From contig JANYAV010000018.1 of assembly GCA_025361145.1 (NCBI GenBank), forward strand, positions 62,001 to 126,000: a DNA stretch of 64,000 bases, in the 5' to 3' direction. Below are positions 35,956 through 44,576 of the stretch, piece after piece. The notes below the pieces were generated by a model, which was not told the origin of the DNA, ran no database searches, and was given only the letters and a program-made list of their open reading frames with translations. Source of the stretch: Dehalococcoidia bacterium (GTDB lineage: Bacteria; Chloroflexota; Dehalococcoidia; Dehalococcoidales; UBA3254). Each line of letters opens with the position of its first letter. The stretch's first letter is position 1. The position numbers and the translations under genes were made by a program.

Positions 35956-36174
35956 TTACTTAGCCTTGAAAACCTCATCAAAGGTCAGGGTTTTCCCATC
36001 TCGATATTCCTGGCGGGCTTGTTTTATGCTTTCAAGATATTCCGGGCTGGTAGCGGCTAGTATACTCTCTATAAGCAACTCCTTGTCTTGAGGTTTAAGA
36101 GCATTGATAGCCTTAATCAAATCGGATAGAGATAGACCCATATTAATTTTAATATCTTCCGTTTTGCTAACCAT
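35956..36174 (-). CDS. Antitoxin partner of the RelE-type toxin
   Basis: A 72-residue acidic protein: GLSLSDLIKAINALKPQDKE then LLIESILAATSPEYLESIKQ, and a C-terminal tail EYRDGKTLTFDEVFKAK. The helical N-terminal half and the flexible end that would wrap the toxin are typical of small addiction-module antitoxins (the tail resembles those of the addiction-module component family). It is immediately upstream of the toxin, in the usual antitoxin-first order. The DNA-binding mode is not clear from sequence. Confidence 0.82.
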   Translation of the reverse strand: MVSKTEDIKINMGLSLSDLIKAINALKPQDKELLIESILAATSPEYLESIKQARQEYRDGKTLTFDEVFKAK

Positions 36175-36289
36175 AGCGATTTCTCCTACAACACGGATTC
36201 AACGTCACTATTATTTTAGCATAATGGCTTTATTAAGTTTCAAGTTGTGAGTTTTGAGTTTCTAGTTTCAAGGACGTCTTCGGCAACTG

Positions 36290-36470
36290 GGGTTTCTTAA
36301 GGACGGACTTTGCTTTCGAGACTAACGAGACGCAAGGTCCGTCCTTGTGAAAGTACCATTCCCCTCCAGATTCTTCGGCCTCGCCATCCGAGGCCTCCAG
36401 AATGACACCTCCTGGTTAAGTCCGGTGATTGTCATGCTGGAGCGAAGCGAAGCATCTCAGGGTGGGGTTC
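36290..36470. repeat. Palindrome and dispersed repeat cluster
   Basis: AAGGACGGACTTTGC (36293 onward) faces GCAAGGTCCGTCCTT (about 36330-36348), making a long hairpin of the AAGG/CCTT type. CTCCAGATTCTTCGGCCTCG and GTCATGCTGGAGCGAAGCGA modules follow. No gene is seen between the antitoxin and 36490. Confidence 0.7.
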
Positions 36471-36489
36471 CCCTGTTAAAGGTCTTGCA

Positions 36490-37386
36490 TCATTGCGTTG
36501 TTTTGTGCAGTCGGTCAAAACCCTCTCCCTCTCTTTTTATCTTGAAAAGCAGGGCGCTGAACTCCGCGCCTAATAGCAAAATAAAGGCTGAATAGTAGAT
36601 CCAGACCAGAGAGATAATTACCGAAGCTATGGAACCGTAAACCGCATCGTAGTGAGACGATGAATTAATATAAAACACGAAGATTGTTTTAGCTACCTCA
36701 AATAAAATAGTGGAGAGCACCGCTCCGGGCCAGATATGTTTCCAGCTCAGCCAGATCGCCGGAGATAATTTGTGCACTAACAGAAAGACCACCAGACTGA
36801 AAGAAAGGGCCACCAGGATGGTTAAAATATTGACCACTATTCCTGTGATGGGCAGTTGAACTTGTCCCAGCCGCGTCAGGAAAGTAGAAGTGCCCAGGGA
36901 AAGTAGAAACAAGCAGCCTGTCCCCGCCACCATACCCAATTCTCGGGGTTTCCGGATATAAAAAGGATGCTGGTAGGGAATGTCCCAGGCCTTATTGATG
37001 CCATGTGTCACTGCGCTGAAGACTCCTGTGCCGGACCATAATAAACCCAGCACGCCCACCAGTCCGAATACTCCGCGGAAGCGCGCGATTTCTTCTATGC
37101 CGCTCTGTAAAATGCCCAGCGAGCCGGGTAAATATTGTCCAAAAAAGGTGATTAACTCACTGCGCATGGCTTCAGGTGGTAAAAACAGGCTGAAAATGGC
37201 CAGCAAACCCAGCAGCAGGGGAAAGAGCGATAAAAAGGCGAAGTAAGAGATACCGGATGCCATATTAGAGATATCATCCCTTCCTATTTTACGCAGCAGG
37301 GCCACGCAGAATCTGACGAAGGTCAGGTCGGACAGATTGATCGCGGTTCGCTGTATTCTGGCTCTGAGAATTTTAAGAAAAAGCAT
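36490..37386 (-). CDS. YihY/BrkB-family inner membrane protein
   Basis: A 298-residue polytopic protein of the YihY (formerly RNase BN) family, with about six membrane spans. Family blocks seen are MASGISYFAFLSLFPLLLGL (about 43-62), FRGVFGLVGVLGLLWSGTGV, ALMKGINKAWD-like INKAWDIPYQHPFY, WKHIWPGAVLSTILFEVAKT, and YGSIASVIISLVWIYYSAFI with LLLGAEF. Function in bacteria is not established; the old RNase BN label is incorrect. Monocistronic. Confidence 0.9.
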   Translation of the reverse strand: MLFLKILRARIQRTAINLSDLTFVRFCVALLRKIGRDDISNMASGISYFAFLSLFPLLLGLLAIFSLFLPPEAMRSELITFFGQYLPGSLGILQSGIEEIARFRGVFGLVGVLGLLWSGTGVFSAVTHGINKAWDIPYQHPFYIRKPRELGMVAGTGCLFLLSLGTSTFLTRLGQVQLPITGIVVNILTILVALSFSLVVFLLVHKLSPAIWLSWKHIWPGAVLSTILFEVAKTIFVFYINSSSHYDAVYGSIASVIISLVWIYYSAFILLLGAEFSALLFKIKREGEGFDRLHKTTQ

Positions 37387-37575
37387 TATAGAGTTTCCTC
37401 ACATCACAATCATGGGTTGTTTCCTGTTTCAACTAGAGGAACTTCTAGATTATAAACGAAATTCAGCGCTTTTGTCTTTATTATTTTCGCCCTACCGCCT
37501 TCACCTGTTATGTTATAATTCAGGAAGTAAGCAGGCAAGGCTGATATCTGAATTACCTATATAGGCAGGACTAAT

Positions 37576-38376
37576 TTGAGAATTCTGGTTTCTAACGATG
37601 ACGGTGTTTATAGTGACGGTATCTGGGCACTGGCGCATGAATTGAGCGGAATCGCAGAGGTCGTCATAGTGGCCCCGGATCGTGAACAGAGTGCAGTTGG
37701 TACCGCGGTTAGCTTGCGTAAACCGCTCAAGGTCCAGGAGATTATTCCGCTGCGACAGGGCATAAAAGCCTATTCAGTCGAGGGGACTCCTTCTGATGCT
37801 GTGATCGTTGGACTGGGTAAGGTAGTCAGCGGTAAAGTCGATCTGGTGGTTTCCGGCATTAACCAGGGTTCCAATCTGGGCGAGGATGTTCTGATATCAG
37901 GGACGGTAGGAGCGGCTTTATCCGGTTATCTGCGCGGTTTTCCGGCTATGGCTGTTTCTTGTGAAGCTCAGAGGTATTCTCCCGCTTATCTCAAAAAGGT
38001 ATCTTGCTTTGCCGCTTTGCTGGCTGGGCGCATGCTGGCCGCCGATTTACCGGCTAAACTTTTTCTGAACGTCAATATGCCGGATCTTCCTGTGGCTGAG
38101 ATTAAAGGTCTGAAAATCGCCGGCCTGGCTCATCGCAGCCATGTCAATACCGTCGAGGAAGGCCATGACGGCAAACGCTCCTACTATACGCTGGTCAGGG
38201 CTTCCGTCAACCAGCAAGTGGACAAACGATCTGATATCTGGCTGACCGGGCAGGGGTATATTACCATCACACCGGTCAACCTCTTTTTAAATGATCGTCT
38301 GCCGCTGGCGTCTTTGGAAAAACTGATCTCAGGGCTCTTTGAGGAATTCCAACAATTCATACTAAATAACAAATAA
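37576..38376 (+). CDS. surE: 5'/3'-nucleotidase SurE
   Basis: Metal-dependent phosphatase acting on nucleoside 5'- and 3'-monophosphates. The 266-residue protein opens with ILVSNDDGVYSDGI (metal ligands Asp8 and Asp9), carries APDREQSAVGTAVSL (about 36-50), the core VVSGINQGSNLGEDVLISGT (about 92-111) and VGAALSGYLRG. The start is TTG at 37576, six bases after an AGGA site; TATAAT at 37512-37517 may be its -10 box. Confidence 0.95.
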   Translation: MRILVSNDDGVYSDGIWALAHELSGIAEVVIVAPDREQSAVGTAVSLRKPLKVQEIIPLRQGIKAYSVEGTPSDAVIVGLGKVVSGKVDLVVSGINQGSNLGEDVLISGTVGAALSGYLRGFPAMAVSCEAQRYSPAYLKKVSCFAALLAGRMLAADLPAKLFLNVNMPDLPVAEIKGLKIAGLAHRSHVNTVEEGHDGKRSYYTLVRASVNQQVDKRSDIWLTGQGYITITPVNLFLNDRLPLASLEKLISGLFEEFQQFILNNK

Positions 38377-38617
38377 TAAATAAGAAATCACAGATTATAA
38401 ATAAAAAATAATAAACCTGAAATGAGAATTAAGATTCAGGATTTAAGGGTAGAGCTGTGAGCTATGAGCTTTGGGTGAAAATTCTAAATCCTAATATCTA
38501 AAAGCTAAATGCCGATTCCTTAACGTCTTCGGCATCCCGGATGAAGGTATGAATCGGGACAAATTCTAATTACCAAATTTTTAACGTCCAAAATAAAAGA
38601 CCGCTGGTTCCTGCTCG

Positions 38618-38800
38618 TTTGTCATGCTGGAGCGAAGCGAAGCATCTCAGGGTGGCGGGACTTGTACCTCATCCTCCCCTCCAGATTCTTCAGCCTCGCC
38701 GTTCGAGGCTTCCAGAATGACACCAAGATCAAGATTGGTCTACTTGATTTTACAGGGGTTGTCATGCTGGAGTGAAGCGAATCATCTCAGGGTAGTTGGG
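38618..38800. repeat. Three copies of the GCTGGAGCGAAGCGAAGC repeat
   Basis: GTCATGCTGGAGCGAAGCGA at 38620, an inverted CTCCAGATTCTTCAGCCTCG at 38689, and GTCATGCTGGAGTGAAGCGA at 38760. The rest of 38377-38861 is AT-rich sequence with AGCTATGAGCTTT-type palindromes and no gene. Confidence 0.7.
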
Positions 38801-38861
38801 AAAACTTTTAACTTGTCACTCGTACCTCGTAACCGTTCCCCGATTCTGATAGGATGAAAAT

Positions 38862-39542
38862 ATGGAGAATATTTCACCCTGGGTAGCTTTTGGCGGCGGG
38901 CTGCTGTCTCTGCTTTCCCCCTGTATCTTGCCCCTTATGCCGCTTTATCTGGCGGTCCTGGCTGGGTCGAGTCTGACCGGAGAAGGCAAAAGAAGAAGGC
39001 TAAAAGTTTTCAAACATTCTCTGCTTTTTGTGGCGGGTTTTTCTCTGGTCTTTGTGGTCATGGGGGCGGGTGCTGGCTGGATAGGTGATTTAATCAACTC
39101 CAACCTTTTCCTGGTGCGGCGTGTCTCCGGCAGCCTGATGATTCTCTTCGGGCTTTTTGTTCTGGCCTCCAGCCGCCTTAGCTGGTTGAATTATGAGAAA
39201 CATCCCTCGGTCAGTGCTAATCTGACCACCGGCTATCTGCGCTCATTCCTGGTAGGATTATTGTTTGCCTTAGCCTGGACTCCCTGCGTAGGCCCGGTTC
39301 TGGGGGGCATTCTCAGCCTGGCTTTCAATTCCAATTCGGTTTGGCAGGGGGCCGTTCTGCTGGCTATCTATTCGCTGGGGCTCGGCTTGCCCTTTCTGGT
39401 GATCGGGCTGGCTTTCGATTCTCTACAGCCCATCTTGCTGCGATTGAGACGGTTTTCAGTCTATATCTACCTCGTTAGCGGGTTCTTATTGATCCTGACT
39501 GGTGTCCTGATCTGGCTAAATAGGTTAAACTGGTATGTATAA
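38862..39542 (+). CDS. ccdA: CcdA-type thiol:disulfide transmembrane carrier
   Basis: A 226-residue protein with six membrane spans. Each pseudo-repeat keeps one redox cysteine: Cys21 in LLSPCILPLMPLYL and Cys142 in AWTPCVGPVLGG. It would move electrons from cytosolic thioredoxin to an outside thioredoxin-like acceptor. The next gene, 9 bases downstream, encodes exactly such an acceptor. Roles in cytochrome c maturation or reductase maturation are possible; the window does not decide. Confidence 0.93.
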   Translation: MENISPWVAFGGGLLSLLSPCILPLMPLYLAVLAGSSLTGEGKRRRLKVFKHSLLFVAGFSLVFVVMGAGAGWIGDLINSNLFLVRRVSGSLMILFGLFVLASSRLSWLNYEKHPSVSANLTTGYLRSFLVGLLFALAWTPCVGPVLGGILSLAFNSNSVWQGAVLLAIYSLGLGLPFLVIGLAFDSLQPILLRLRRFSVYIYLVSGFLLILTGVLIWLNRLNWYV

Positions 39543-39551
39543 TTATTCAGG

Positions 39552-40109
39552 ATGATAAACCGGATGAAGAGCTATAAAAAAGAATTTGTCTGGAAGCTGA
39601 TCTTGGCGCTGGCTTTGATTTGGCTGCTGATCTTACCGGTAGGCTGCCAGCCTTTAACCGAGAACTCCCTCCCCGAGCTAATTAATCGCCCGGCTCTGGA
39701 CTTTTATTTGAAAGATTTGGACGGTAATGGGGTACGGTTAAGCGATCTTTTAGGGAAAACAGTGCTTATGAATTTCTGGGCTACTACCTGTCCACCCTGT
39801 GTGGCTGAAATGCCAATATTCCAGGAACTTTATACTGAATGGTCAGGCCGCAGCGATGTGGCCTTTCTTTCCATCAATTTAGGGGAGGATGCAGGGAAAG
39901 TCAGATCGTTCCTGGAACGCCGCAATTTTACCTTCCCCGTATTGCTGGATTCAAACTGGGATGCCGCTGCAATTTATCAAATCCACTATACGCCTACCAC
40001 TTGCCTGGTGGATAGTCAGGGTTATCTGATGTTTGAGGTCTCCGGGCCTTTTCAAGACAGGGCAGCCCTGGACAAATATCTCTCCCAATTTATTCCGGCA
40101 CAGCCCTGA
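39552..40109 (+). CDS. TlpA/ResA-like thioredoxin lipoprotein
   Basis: A 185-residue extracytoplasmic thioredoxin-fold protein. The N-terminal helix ends in LILPVGC (Cys32), a lipoprotein site. The active site is NFWATTCPPCVAEMP (CPPC), the cis-Pro is in YTPTTCLVD, and the extra cysteine there may be a resolving or structural residue. It should reduce disulfides outside the membrane with electrons from the adjacent CcdA. A second start at the fifth codon (MKSYKK) is possible. Confidence 0.92.
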   Translation: MINRMKSYKKEFVWKLILALALIWLLILPVGCQPLTENSLPELINRPALDFYLKDLDGNGVRLSDLLGKTVLMNFWATTCPPCVAEMPIFQELYTEWSGRSDVAFLSINLGEDAGKVRSFLERRNFTFPVLLDSNWDAAAIYQIHYTPTTCLVDSQGYLMFEVSGPFQDRAALDKYLSQFIPAQP

Positions 40110-40187
40110 GCTTCCTCTGGCGTCAAAACCCGATTTGGAGTAAAATAATACTCGGGGTTGTGTGTAAAACTTGCTGGGAGGAGAATG

Positions 40188-40493
40188 ATGGGTGATATTT
40201 TAAACGAAGTTTATGGGGTAGTCCAATGTAAGGAGTGTCCCTGGTATAAGTCCTGTGCCACACCCATGCGTTTTACTGCGGAAGATCTGCGTAAACAGGT
40301 GGCGGCTTCCGGTCCCAATACAGTAGTGCCCACCGGGAATGCCGGCATGGAAAACTTCCTGGCCGGAATGGCTTCCGCCGCCCAAAATTCACTTTTAGAA
40401 GCCTGCCCGATTTTTATCGAACGTCTGCGCACCAGCCCTAAACTGGCGCAGCAACTCAAACAATTAATGCAAAACTGGTCTAACGAGGTATAA
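40188..40493 (+). CDS. Small cysteine-motif protein of unknown function
   Basis: About 101 residues. The N-terminus carries CKECPWYKSCATPMRFT, a Cys-x2-Cys-x5-Cys arrangement that could bind a metal or cluster, with one more Cys in LLEACPIFIERL. The rest is helical: EDLRKQVAASGPNT and the C-terminal RTSPKLAQQLKQLMQNW. Start: GGAGG at 40177-40181 is 6 bases from the ATG at 40188; the ATG one codon earlier is possible. It ends 5 bases before folK. I do not recognise a family. Confidence 0.72.
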   Translation: MGDILNEVYGVVQCKECPWYKSCATPMRFTAEDLRKQVAASGPNTVVPTGNAGMENFLAGMASAAQNSLLEACPIFIERLRTSPKLAQQLKQLMQNWSNEV

Positions 40494-40498
40494 ACAAC

Positions 40499-41011
40499 AT
40501 GATGAACAGCCAACTGGTTACCGTGTACCTGGGCCTGGGCTCCAATCTGGAAGACCGCCGTCAGCATCTGGATATGGCAATTGATTTCTTAAAAGAGCGC
40601 ATAAAAATAGAGCAATTATCTCCGATTTATGACACCGCTCCCGTTAATTTACCCGGACAGCCGAGATTTTTGAATATGGTGGTGCGGGTTTCCACGCGCC
40701 TGAGTCCTAATAACCTGCTTTTTATGGCCAAGGGGATTGAAGCAAAATTGGGTAGGGTACCCCTGGACACCCCTCGCCCCATTGACATCGATATTCTCTT
40801 TTTCGGTGATCAGGTTATCAATACACCTCCTGATTTGGTGGTGCCTCATCCACGCCTGTTTGAAAGGGCTTTTGTGCTGGTGCCCTTGGCGGATATCGCG
40901 CCTGATCTGGTTCATCCTGGCAATAAGAAAACGGTCAAACAAATGCTGGAGTCGGTCCAGGGCAAAGACGATGTGAAGCTCTTGACAGACCCCAACAAGC
41001 CGAAACCATAA
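40499..41011 (+). CDS. folK: 2-amino-4-hydroxy-6-hydroxymethyldihydropteridine pyrophosphokinase (FolK)
   Basis: Folate-pathway kinase that pyrophosphorylates 6-hydroxymethyl-dihydropterin. The 170-residue protein has VYLGLGSNLEDRRQHL (residues 8-23), SPIYDTAPV, QPRFLNMVV, and the diagnostic RPIDIDILFFG (about 97-107) followed by VVPHPRLFERAFVLVPLADI. Its stop overlaps the QueD-like start as TAATG, so the two pterin enzymes are coupled. FolB and FolP are not in the window. Confidence 0.95.
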   Translation: MMNSQLVTVYLGLGSNLEDRRQHLDMAIDFLKERIKIEQLSPIYDTAPVNLPGQPRFLNMVVRVSTRLSPNNLLFMAKGIEAKLGRVPLDTPRPIDIDILFFGDQVINTPPDLVVPHPRLFERAFVLVPLADIAPDLVHPGNKKTVKQMLESVQGKDDVKLLTDPNKPKP

Positions 41012-41379
41012 TGTACGAAGTTTTCGTTGAGCAATTTTTTGAAGCCGCCCATTTCTTAAAGGGCTATCAGGGCAAATGTGAGAATGTCCACGGCCATCGC
41101 TACTCTGTGGTGGTCAGGCTAAAATCTGAGAAGATCAATGAAATTGGATTGGCCTATGATTTCACTGATATCAAGCAGCATTTAAGAGCGATTCTGGTTA
41201 GCTACGACCATGCCCTCTTAAACGATTTACCGCCTTTTGATAAGATCAACCCCTCGGCGGAGAACATCGCCTCTACCCTTTATAACCAGCTCAAGGACAA
41301 AATTACCGGTACAGCGGTGGTCCTGTCAGCGGTCGAGGTCAGGGAAAATCCTTATCAAGGGGTAGTCTACACCCCCTAA
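41011..41379 (+). CDS. 6-pyruvoyl-tetrahydropterin synthase / QueD family protein
   Basis: A 122-residue T-fold enzyme. The zinc histidines are His15-equivalent in FFEAAHFL and the pair in NVHGH; the catalytic cysteine is in GKCENVHGH. YDFTDIKQHL and DHALLND complete the family pattern. QueD makes carboxy-tetrahydropterin for queuosine; some relatives replace FolB in folate synthesis. The retained Cys favours QueD-like chemistry, and a QueH gene lies at 45988, but tight coupling to folK makes a folate role possible. Both readings remain open. Confidence 0.88.
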   Translation: MYEVFVEQFFEAAHFLKGYQGKCENVHGHRYSVVVRLKSEKINEIGLAYDFTDIKQHLRAILVSYDHALLNDLPPFDKINPSAENIASTLYNQLKDKITGTAVVLSAVEVRENPYQGVVYTP

Positions 41380-41558
41380 TTCAGTCTTTCGGGAGGCAGC
41401 AGGGTGGGGATAGTATCGGTGATGGGGTAGTTGACCTTGCAGCGTGCGCAGTACAAAGCACCGGAAGTAATTTCCTCCCCATTTTCCTTCTCGATTTTTA
41501 ATTCCAGCTTGCCCTTGCAGACTGGGCACACCAGAATGGACATTAAGTCTTTTTTCAT
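41376..41558 (-). CDS. Trm112-family zinc-ribbon protein
   Basis: A 60-residue protein: MKKDLMSILVCPVCKGKLEL, ALYCARCKVNYPITDTIPTL. Cys11, Cys14 and the later CARC pair form a zinc ribbon, and YPITDxIP is the family signature. Trm112-like proteins are small partners of methyltransferases. Its stop overlaps that of the QueD-like gene by 4 bases from the other strand. Confidence 0.9.
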   Translation of the reverse strand: MKKDLMSILVCPVCKGKLELKIEKENGEEITSGALYCARCKVNYPITDTIPTLLPPERLN

Positions 41559-41603
41559 CTCTCAATTTTAACATTTCTTAACGCTATCGTACAGGGTAAA
41601 AAA

Positions 41604-41635
41604 GAAGCCTCCCGATCACATCGGGAGGCTTCTTA
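41604..41635. terminator. Terminator after the L25 gene (works in both directions)
   Basis: A 13-bp perfect stem (GAAGCCTCCCGAT with ATCGGGAGGCTTC), flanked by an A-run on the left and TTATATTTT on the right. On the minus strand it terminates rplY, 20 bases past its stop. Confidence 0.9.
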
Positions 41636-41655
41636 TATTTTCTGAAAAAATCCGC

Positions 41656-42342
41656 TTATTTCTTGGCAGCGGGAGCTTTAGCGTCGGCTTTGGCCGCGCC
41701 TTCAGCAGGAGTCGTGCCTTCAGCAGCAGCGCCTTCAACAGCCCCTTCGACAACCACAGCCTTGACCTCTTCAACCACTTCGACAGGTCTCAGGGCAACC
41801 TTGACAATGGTCAGGTCACCTTCGTTCAAGATGGTGATATCAGGTAGTACCACGTCCCTGACGTGAACAGCCTGATCGGCTGCGACGATAGAGCTGATAT
41901 CCACAGGGATACGATCGGGCATCTTATCAGGCAAGCACTCAATGTTTAGACTGCTCAGTACCTGGTATAGCATGTTCTCTCTGATCTTAAGAGCAGGTGA
42001 TTCGCCCACGATCATGATGGGCACTTCTACTCTGATCTTTTCAGTCATGTTAACTTCGTAGAAATCCACGTGCAGCAAGATGCCTTTTATGGGGTCTTTC
42101 TGCACCTCGCGCACCATAACAGGACGGGCTTTTTCTGATTTGCCGACTGTCAGGTTAATCAGACGAGTGTGGCCGGCTTGAGAAACTACTTTTCCCAGGA
42201 TTGCAGCATCGCCCTGTAAAGACGCCGATTCAACATTATGGCCAAACAGGTGTACCGGTACAACACCTTTGTTTCTTAAAAACTTGACCTTCTTTCCGAG
42301 CACCGCTCGTTTTTCAACTTTGAGTTCGATTCTTTCCGCCAT
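41656..42342 (-). CDS. rplY: 50S ribosomal protein L25 (Ctc/TL5 form)
   Basis: A 228-residue 5S-rRNA-binding protein of the long bacterial type. The N-terminal L25 domain (about 1-93) includes RNKGVVPVHLFGHNVES and VMVREVQKDPIKGILLHVDF. The C-terminal beta domain (about 97-190) includes EKIRVEVPIMIVGESPALKI. The last 35 residues are a low-complexity Ala/Glu/Lys tail (EGAAAEGTTPAEGAAKADAK), common in this family. Monocistronic with its own terminator. Confidence 0.96.
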   Translation of the reverse strand: MAERIELKVEKRAVLGKKVKFLRNKGVVPVHLFGHNVESASLQGDAAILGKVVSQAGHTRLINLTVGKSEKARPVMVREVQKDPIKGILLHVDFYEVNMTEKIRVEVPIMIVGESPALKIRENMLYQVLSSLNIECLPDKMPDRIPVDISSIVAADQAVHVRDVVLPDITILNEGDLTIVKVALRPVEVVEEVKAVVVEGAVEGAAAEGTTPAEGAAKADAKAPAAKK

Positions 42343-42733
42343 TTATGTAACTCCTTTATTTAACCCAACAAGTAATCATTCTATCAATTATTAGCTCCTC
42401 ATGCAACCTTGGGCGGTTTATCGTTTTGTTCATATTGGGTTGGCGCGTCGGTTAAAGTCTGTCATTCCTGCGAAAGCAGGAATCTAAAACACCGATTTAA
42501 CAATACTATTAATCCCAATATCAATGGTATTTGCAGAAACAGTATTATAATATTTTATAACAACTAGTTGACTCTTTACTAACTAGGAAATAGAATGTAT
42601 CCTAATCGAGCAGCCTTATAAGAAATACCTGTAAGGTGAACAAGCTTGACATTTCTCTTCCCAAATATGATTTGCAGATTGAGCTCAGAATGTAATTAGA
42701 AATAGCCCAAAATGGAAAAGGAGGGAGAAAGAA
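42343..42733. other. Intergenic region between rplY and the TRAP operon
   Basis: It holds one inverted repeat GTCATTCCTGCGAAAGCAGG (42462-42481), a common intergenic repeat type, and AT-rich sequence. A TTGACA at 42646-42651 precedes TATGAT at 42666, but the 14-base spacing is too short to call a promoter with confidence. No gene seen. Confidence 0.5.
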
Positions 42734-43843
42734 ATGAAAAACCGACTATTATTTCTGGTGCTTGCTCTGGTTCTTATCAGCAGCCTCGTATTAGTTGGCT
42801 GCGGTACTGCTTCCACAACTCCTGCTAAAACCACCATTGCGCCTACAACAACTGCGGCACCCACTACACCTGCGATAACCTACAAACTAAAGTACGGCGA
42901 TCAGAATCCAGCTACCGGCTGGGAAGGTACTCATGCTGCCCAACCCTGGCTGGATCAGATTACAGCGGCCACTAAAGGCGCTGTCCAGTTCGAAACCTAT
43001 TATTCTCAAACCCTATTCAAAGGCCCTGACGCCTGGACTTCAGTTAAGAATGGCGTAGGAGATATGGCCTGGATGTTCCATGGTTACTGGTCCAATCAGA
43101 CGCCTCTGGCTGACGTAATCTCCCTACCGTTGATGCCCTTCAAGAGCTCCAAGCAGGCCAGCGGTATATTCTGGAAGCTATATGAAAAATATCCGGGCAT
43201 ACGTGACCAGTTTAAGGACAATCATGTCTTGATCACCTGGACTTCCCAACCTTACTTCCTTATTACCAGCAAAAAACAGGTAAAAACCATGGAAGATATG
43301 AAAGGTCTGAACATCCGTGTTACCAGCGGCCCGCCTATTGATATGATGAAACTACTGGGCGCTACCCCTGTTACCAAGGGTATGCCGGATACCTATCTAG
43401 CCCTCCAGAAGGGTGAAATAGACGGAATGCTTGTCCCGTGGGAGGCTCTGCTATCGTTCAAACAGTATGAAGTGGTTAAATACTATACCTATGCTCCCCT
43501 GGTTACTGTGTACTTTACCCAGGCCGTGAACAACGCCACCTGGGACAAATTGCCCAAGAATATTCAGGACCAGATTAATTCTGTCTCAGGCCTGAAAGGT
43601 TCTGAATTCTGGGGTGCTAATATGTTCGATGCCGCTATGGTGGCCGGACGTGATCAGGTTAAGGCGCAGGGTGTTGAAATGATTGAATATACTCTGCCCG
43701 ATAATGAAATAGCCAGGTGGAATACCACCGCTGGTAAACCTCTCTGGGATGCCTGGGTCACCGCCCAGACCGCGGCCGGACATCCTGAGGCTAAGGAGAT
43801 ACTGGATACCTGCCTGGACTTGATCAAGACTTATAATCCGTAA
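42734..43843 (+). CDS. dctP: TRAP transporter solute-binding lipoprotein (DctP)
   Basis: A 369-residue extracytoplasmic binding protein. The signal ends in LVLVGC (Cys23 lipidated), followed by a Thr/Pro/Ala spacer. The DctP fold follows: YKLKYGDQNPATGWEGTHAA, VQFETYYSQTLFKGPDAWTS, DMKGLNIRVTSGPPIDMMKL with the arginine that normally binds a substrate carboxylate, and ALQKGEIDGMLVPWEALLSF. The ligand is probably an organic acid but cannot be named. A hairpin separates it from dctQ, so it is likely made in excess of the membrane subunits. Confidence 0.93.
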   Translation: MKNRLLFLVLALVLISSLVLVGCGTASTTPAKTTIAPTTTAAPTTPAITYKLKYGDQNPATGWEGTHAAQPWLDQITAATKGAVQFETYYSQTLFKGPDAWTSVKNGVGDMAWMFHGYWSNQTPLADVISLPLMPFKSSKQASGIFWKLYEKYPGIRDQFKDNHVLITWTSQPYFLITSKKQVKTMEDMKGLNIRVTSGPPIDMMKLLGATPVTKGMPDTYLALQKGEIDGMLVPWEALLSFKQYEVVKYYTYAPLVTVYFTQAVNNATWDKLPKNIQDQINSVSGLKGSEFWGANMFDAAMVAGRDQVKAQGVEMIEYTLPDNEIARWNTTAGKPLWDAWVTAQTAAGHPEAKEILDTCLDLIKTYNP

Positions 43844-43864
43844 GCTAATTGGCTTTGGTAAATT

Positions 43865-43925
43865 ACGTCATCTGTCCGGGTGTGTTTGCATTCGGGCAGG
43901 TGACGTGTTACATCTTTTCTTAATC
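43865..43925 (+). terminator. Intercistronic hairpin between dctP and dctQ
   Basis: ACGTCATCTGTCCGG pairs with CGGGCAGGTGACGT across an 12-base loop, followed by GTTACATCTTTTCTT. An attenuating terminator or mRNA-stabilising structure here would raise binding protein over permease levels. Confidence 0.65.
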
Positions 43926-43994
43926 AAAACGACTGCAAACAACTAATTGTTTTGGTGATGAAACTGGTGAAAATCTCTTAAGGAGAAACCAGGG

Positions 43995-44576
43995 ATGGAA
44001 GGTAATCTAGAAAAGAAGACAACCCCACCTCTCTTTAAGGGCGTCTTAGGTATTATCGTTCAATATATGGACGTGGCAGTCAATCCAATCACACGCTACG
44101 GGTCTTATATCTCAGCTTTTATGCTGGCCACCTTGATGTTATTAACTTTCATAGACACGATCTTTGCCAGATTAGGTAAATGGTCGTTTATTAACAGCCG
44201 CACTGATTTCTTTGGCCCGATCATTGGCGGGCAGGAAATAGCAGAGCTGCTCATGTTGACGATGATAGTTTCCGGCCTGGCTTACTGCGCCTCAAGGCGA
44301 GGTCATATTCGAGTGGATTTGATTCTAGAGCATGTTTCTAAAAAAGCCAGCCTGGGATTGGATATCTTTGCAAATTTCTTTTCTTTTGTATTTTATTTAT
44401 TGATCTGCTGGCAGGCGATTCAATTTGGAGTTGATAATATCAGAGATAAATCCGTCACCACGATATTGTTAATTCCCCACCCTCCTTTTAATTTTATTCT
44501 TGCGATCGGAGCTGGTATGGTCGCGCTGGTCTTTTTGCGAGACTTCTTTACCTCGATCAAGGAGGTAGTGGATTAA
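43995..44576 (+). CDS. dctQ: TRAP transporter small permease (DctQ)
   Basis: A 193-residue protein with four membrane spans, at about residues 35-55, 75-97, 120-142 and 160-182. GGQEIAELLMLTMIVSGLAY and RRGHIRVDLILEHVS are the family motifs. It forms the DctQM membrane complex. Its stop overlaps the dctM start (TAATGG), so the two are translationally coupled. A GGAGAAACC segment precedes the ATG. Confidence 0.9.
   Translation: MEGNLEKKTTPPLFKGVLGIIVQYMDVAVNPITRYGSYISAFMLATLMLLTFIDTIFARLGKWSFINSRTDFFGPIIGGQEIAELLMLTMIVSGLAYCASRRGHIRVDLILEHVSKKASLGLDIFANFFSFVFYLLICWQAIQFGVDNIRDKSVTTILLIPHPPFNFILAIGAGMVALVFLRDFFTSIKEVVD

Noticed and set aside
42646-42671. Promoter TTGACA-TATGAT before dctP
   Set aside because: The spacer is only 14 bases, too short for a convincing sigma-70 promoter.
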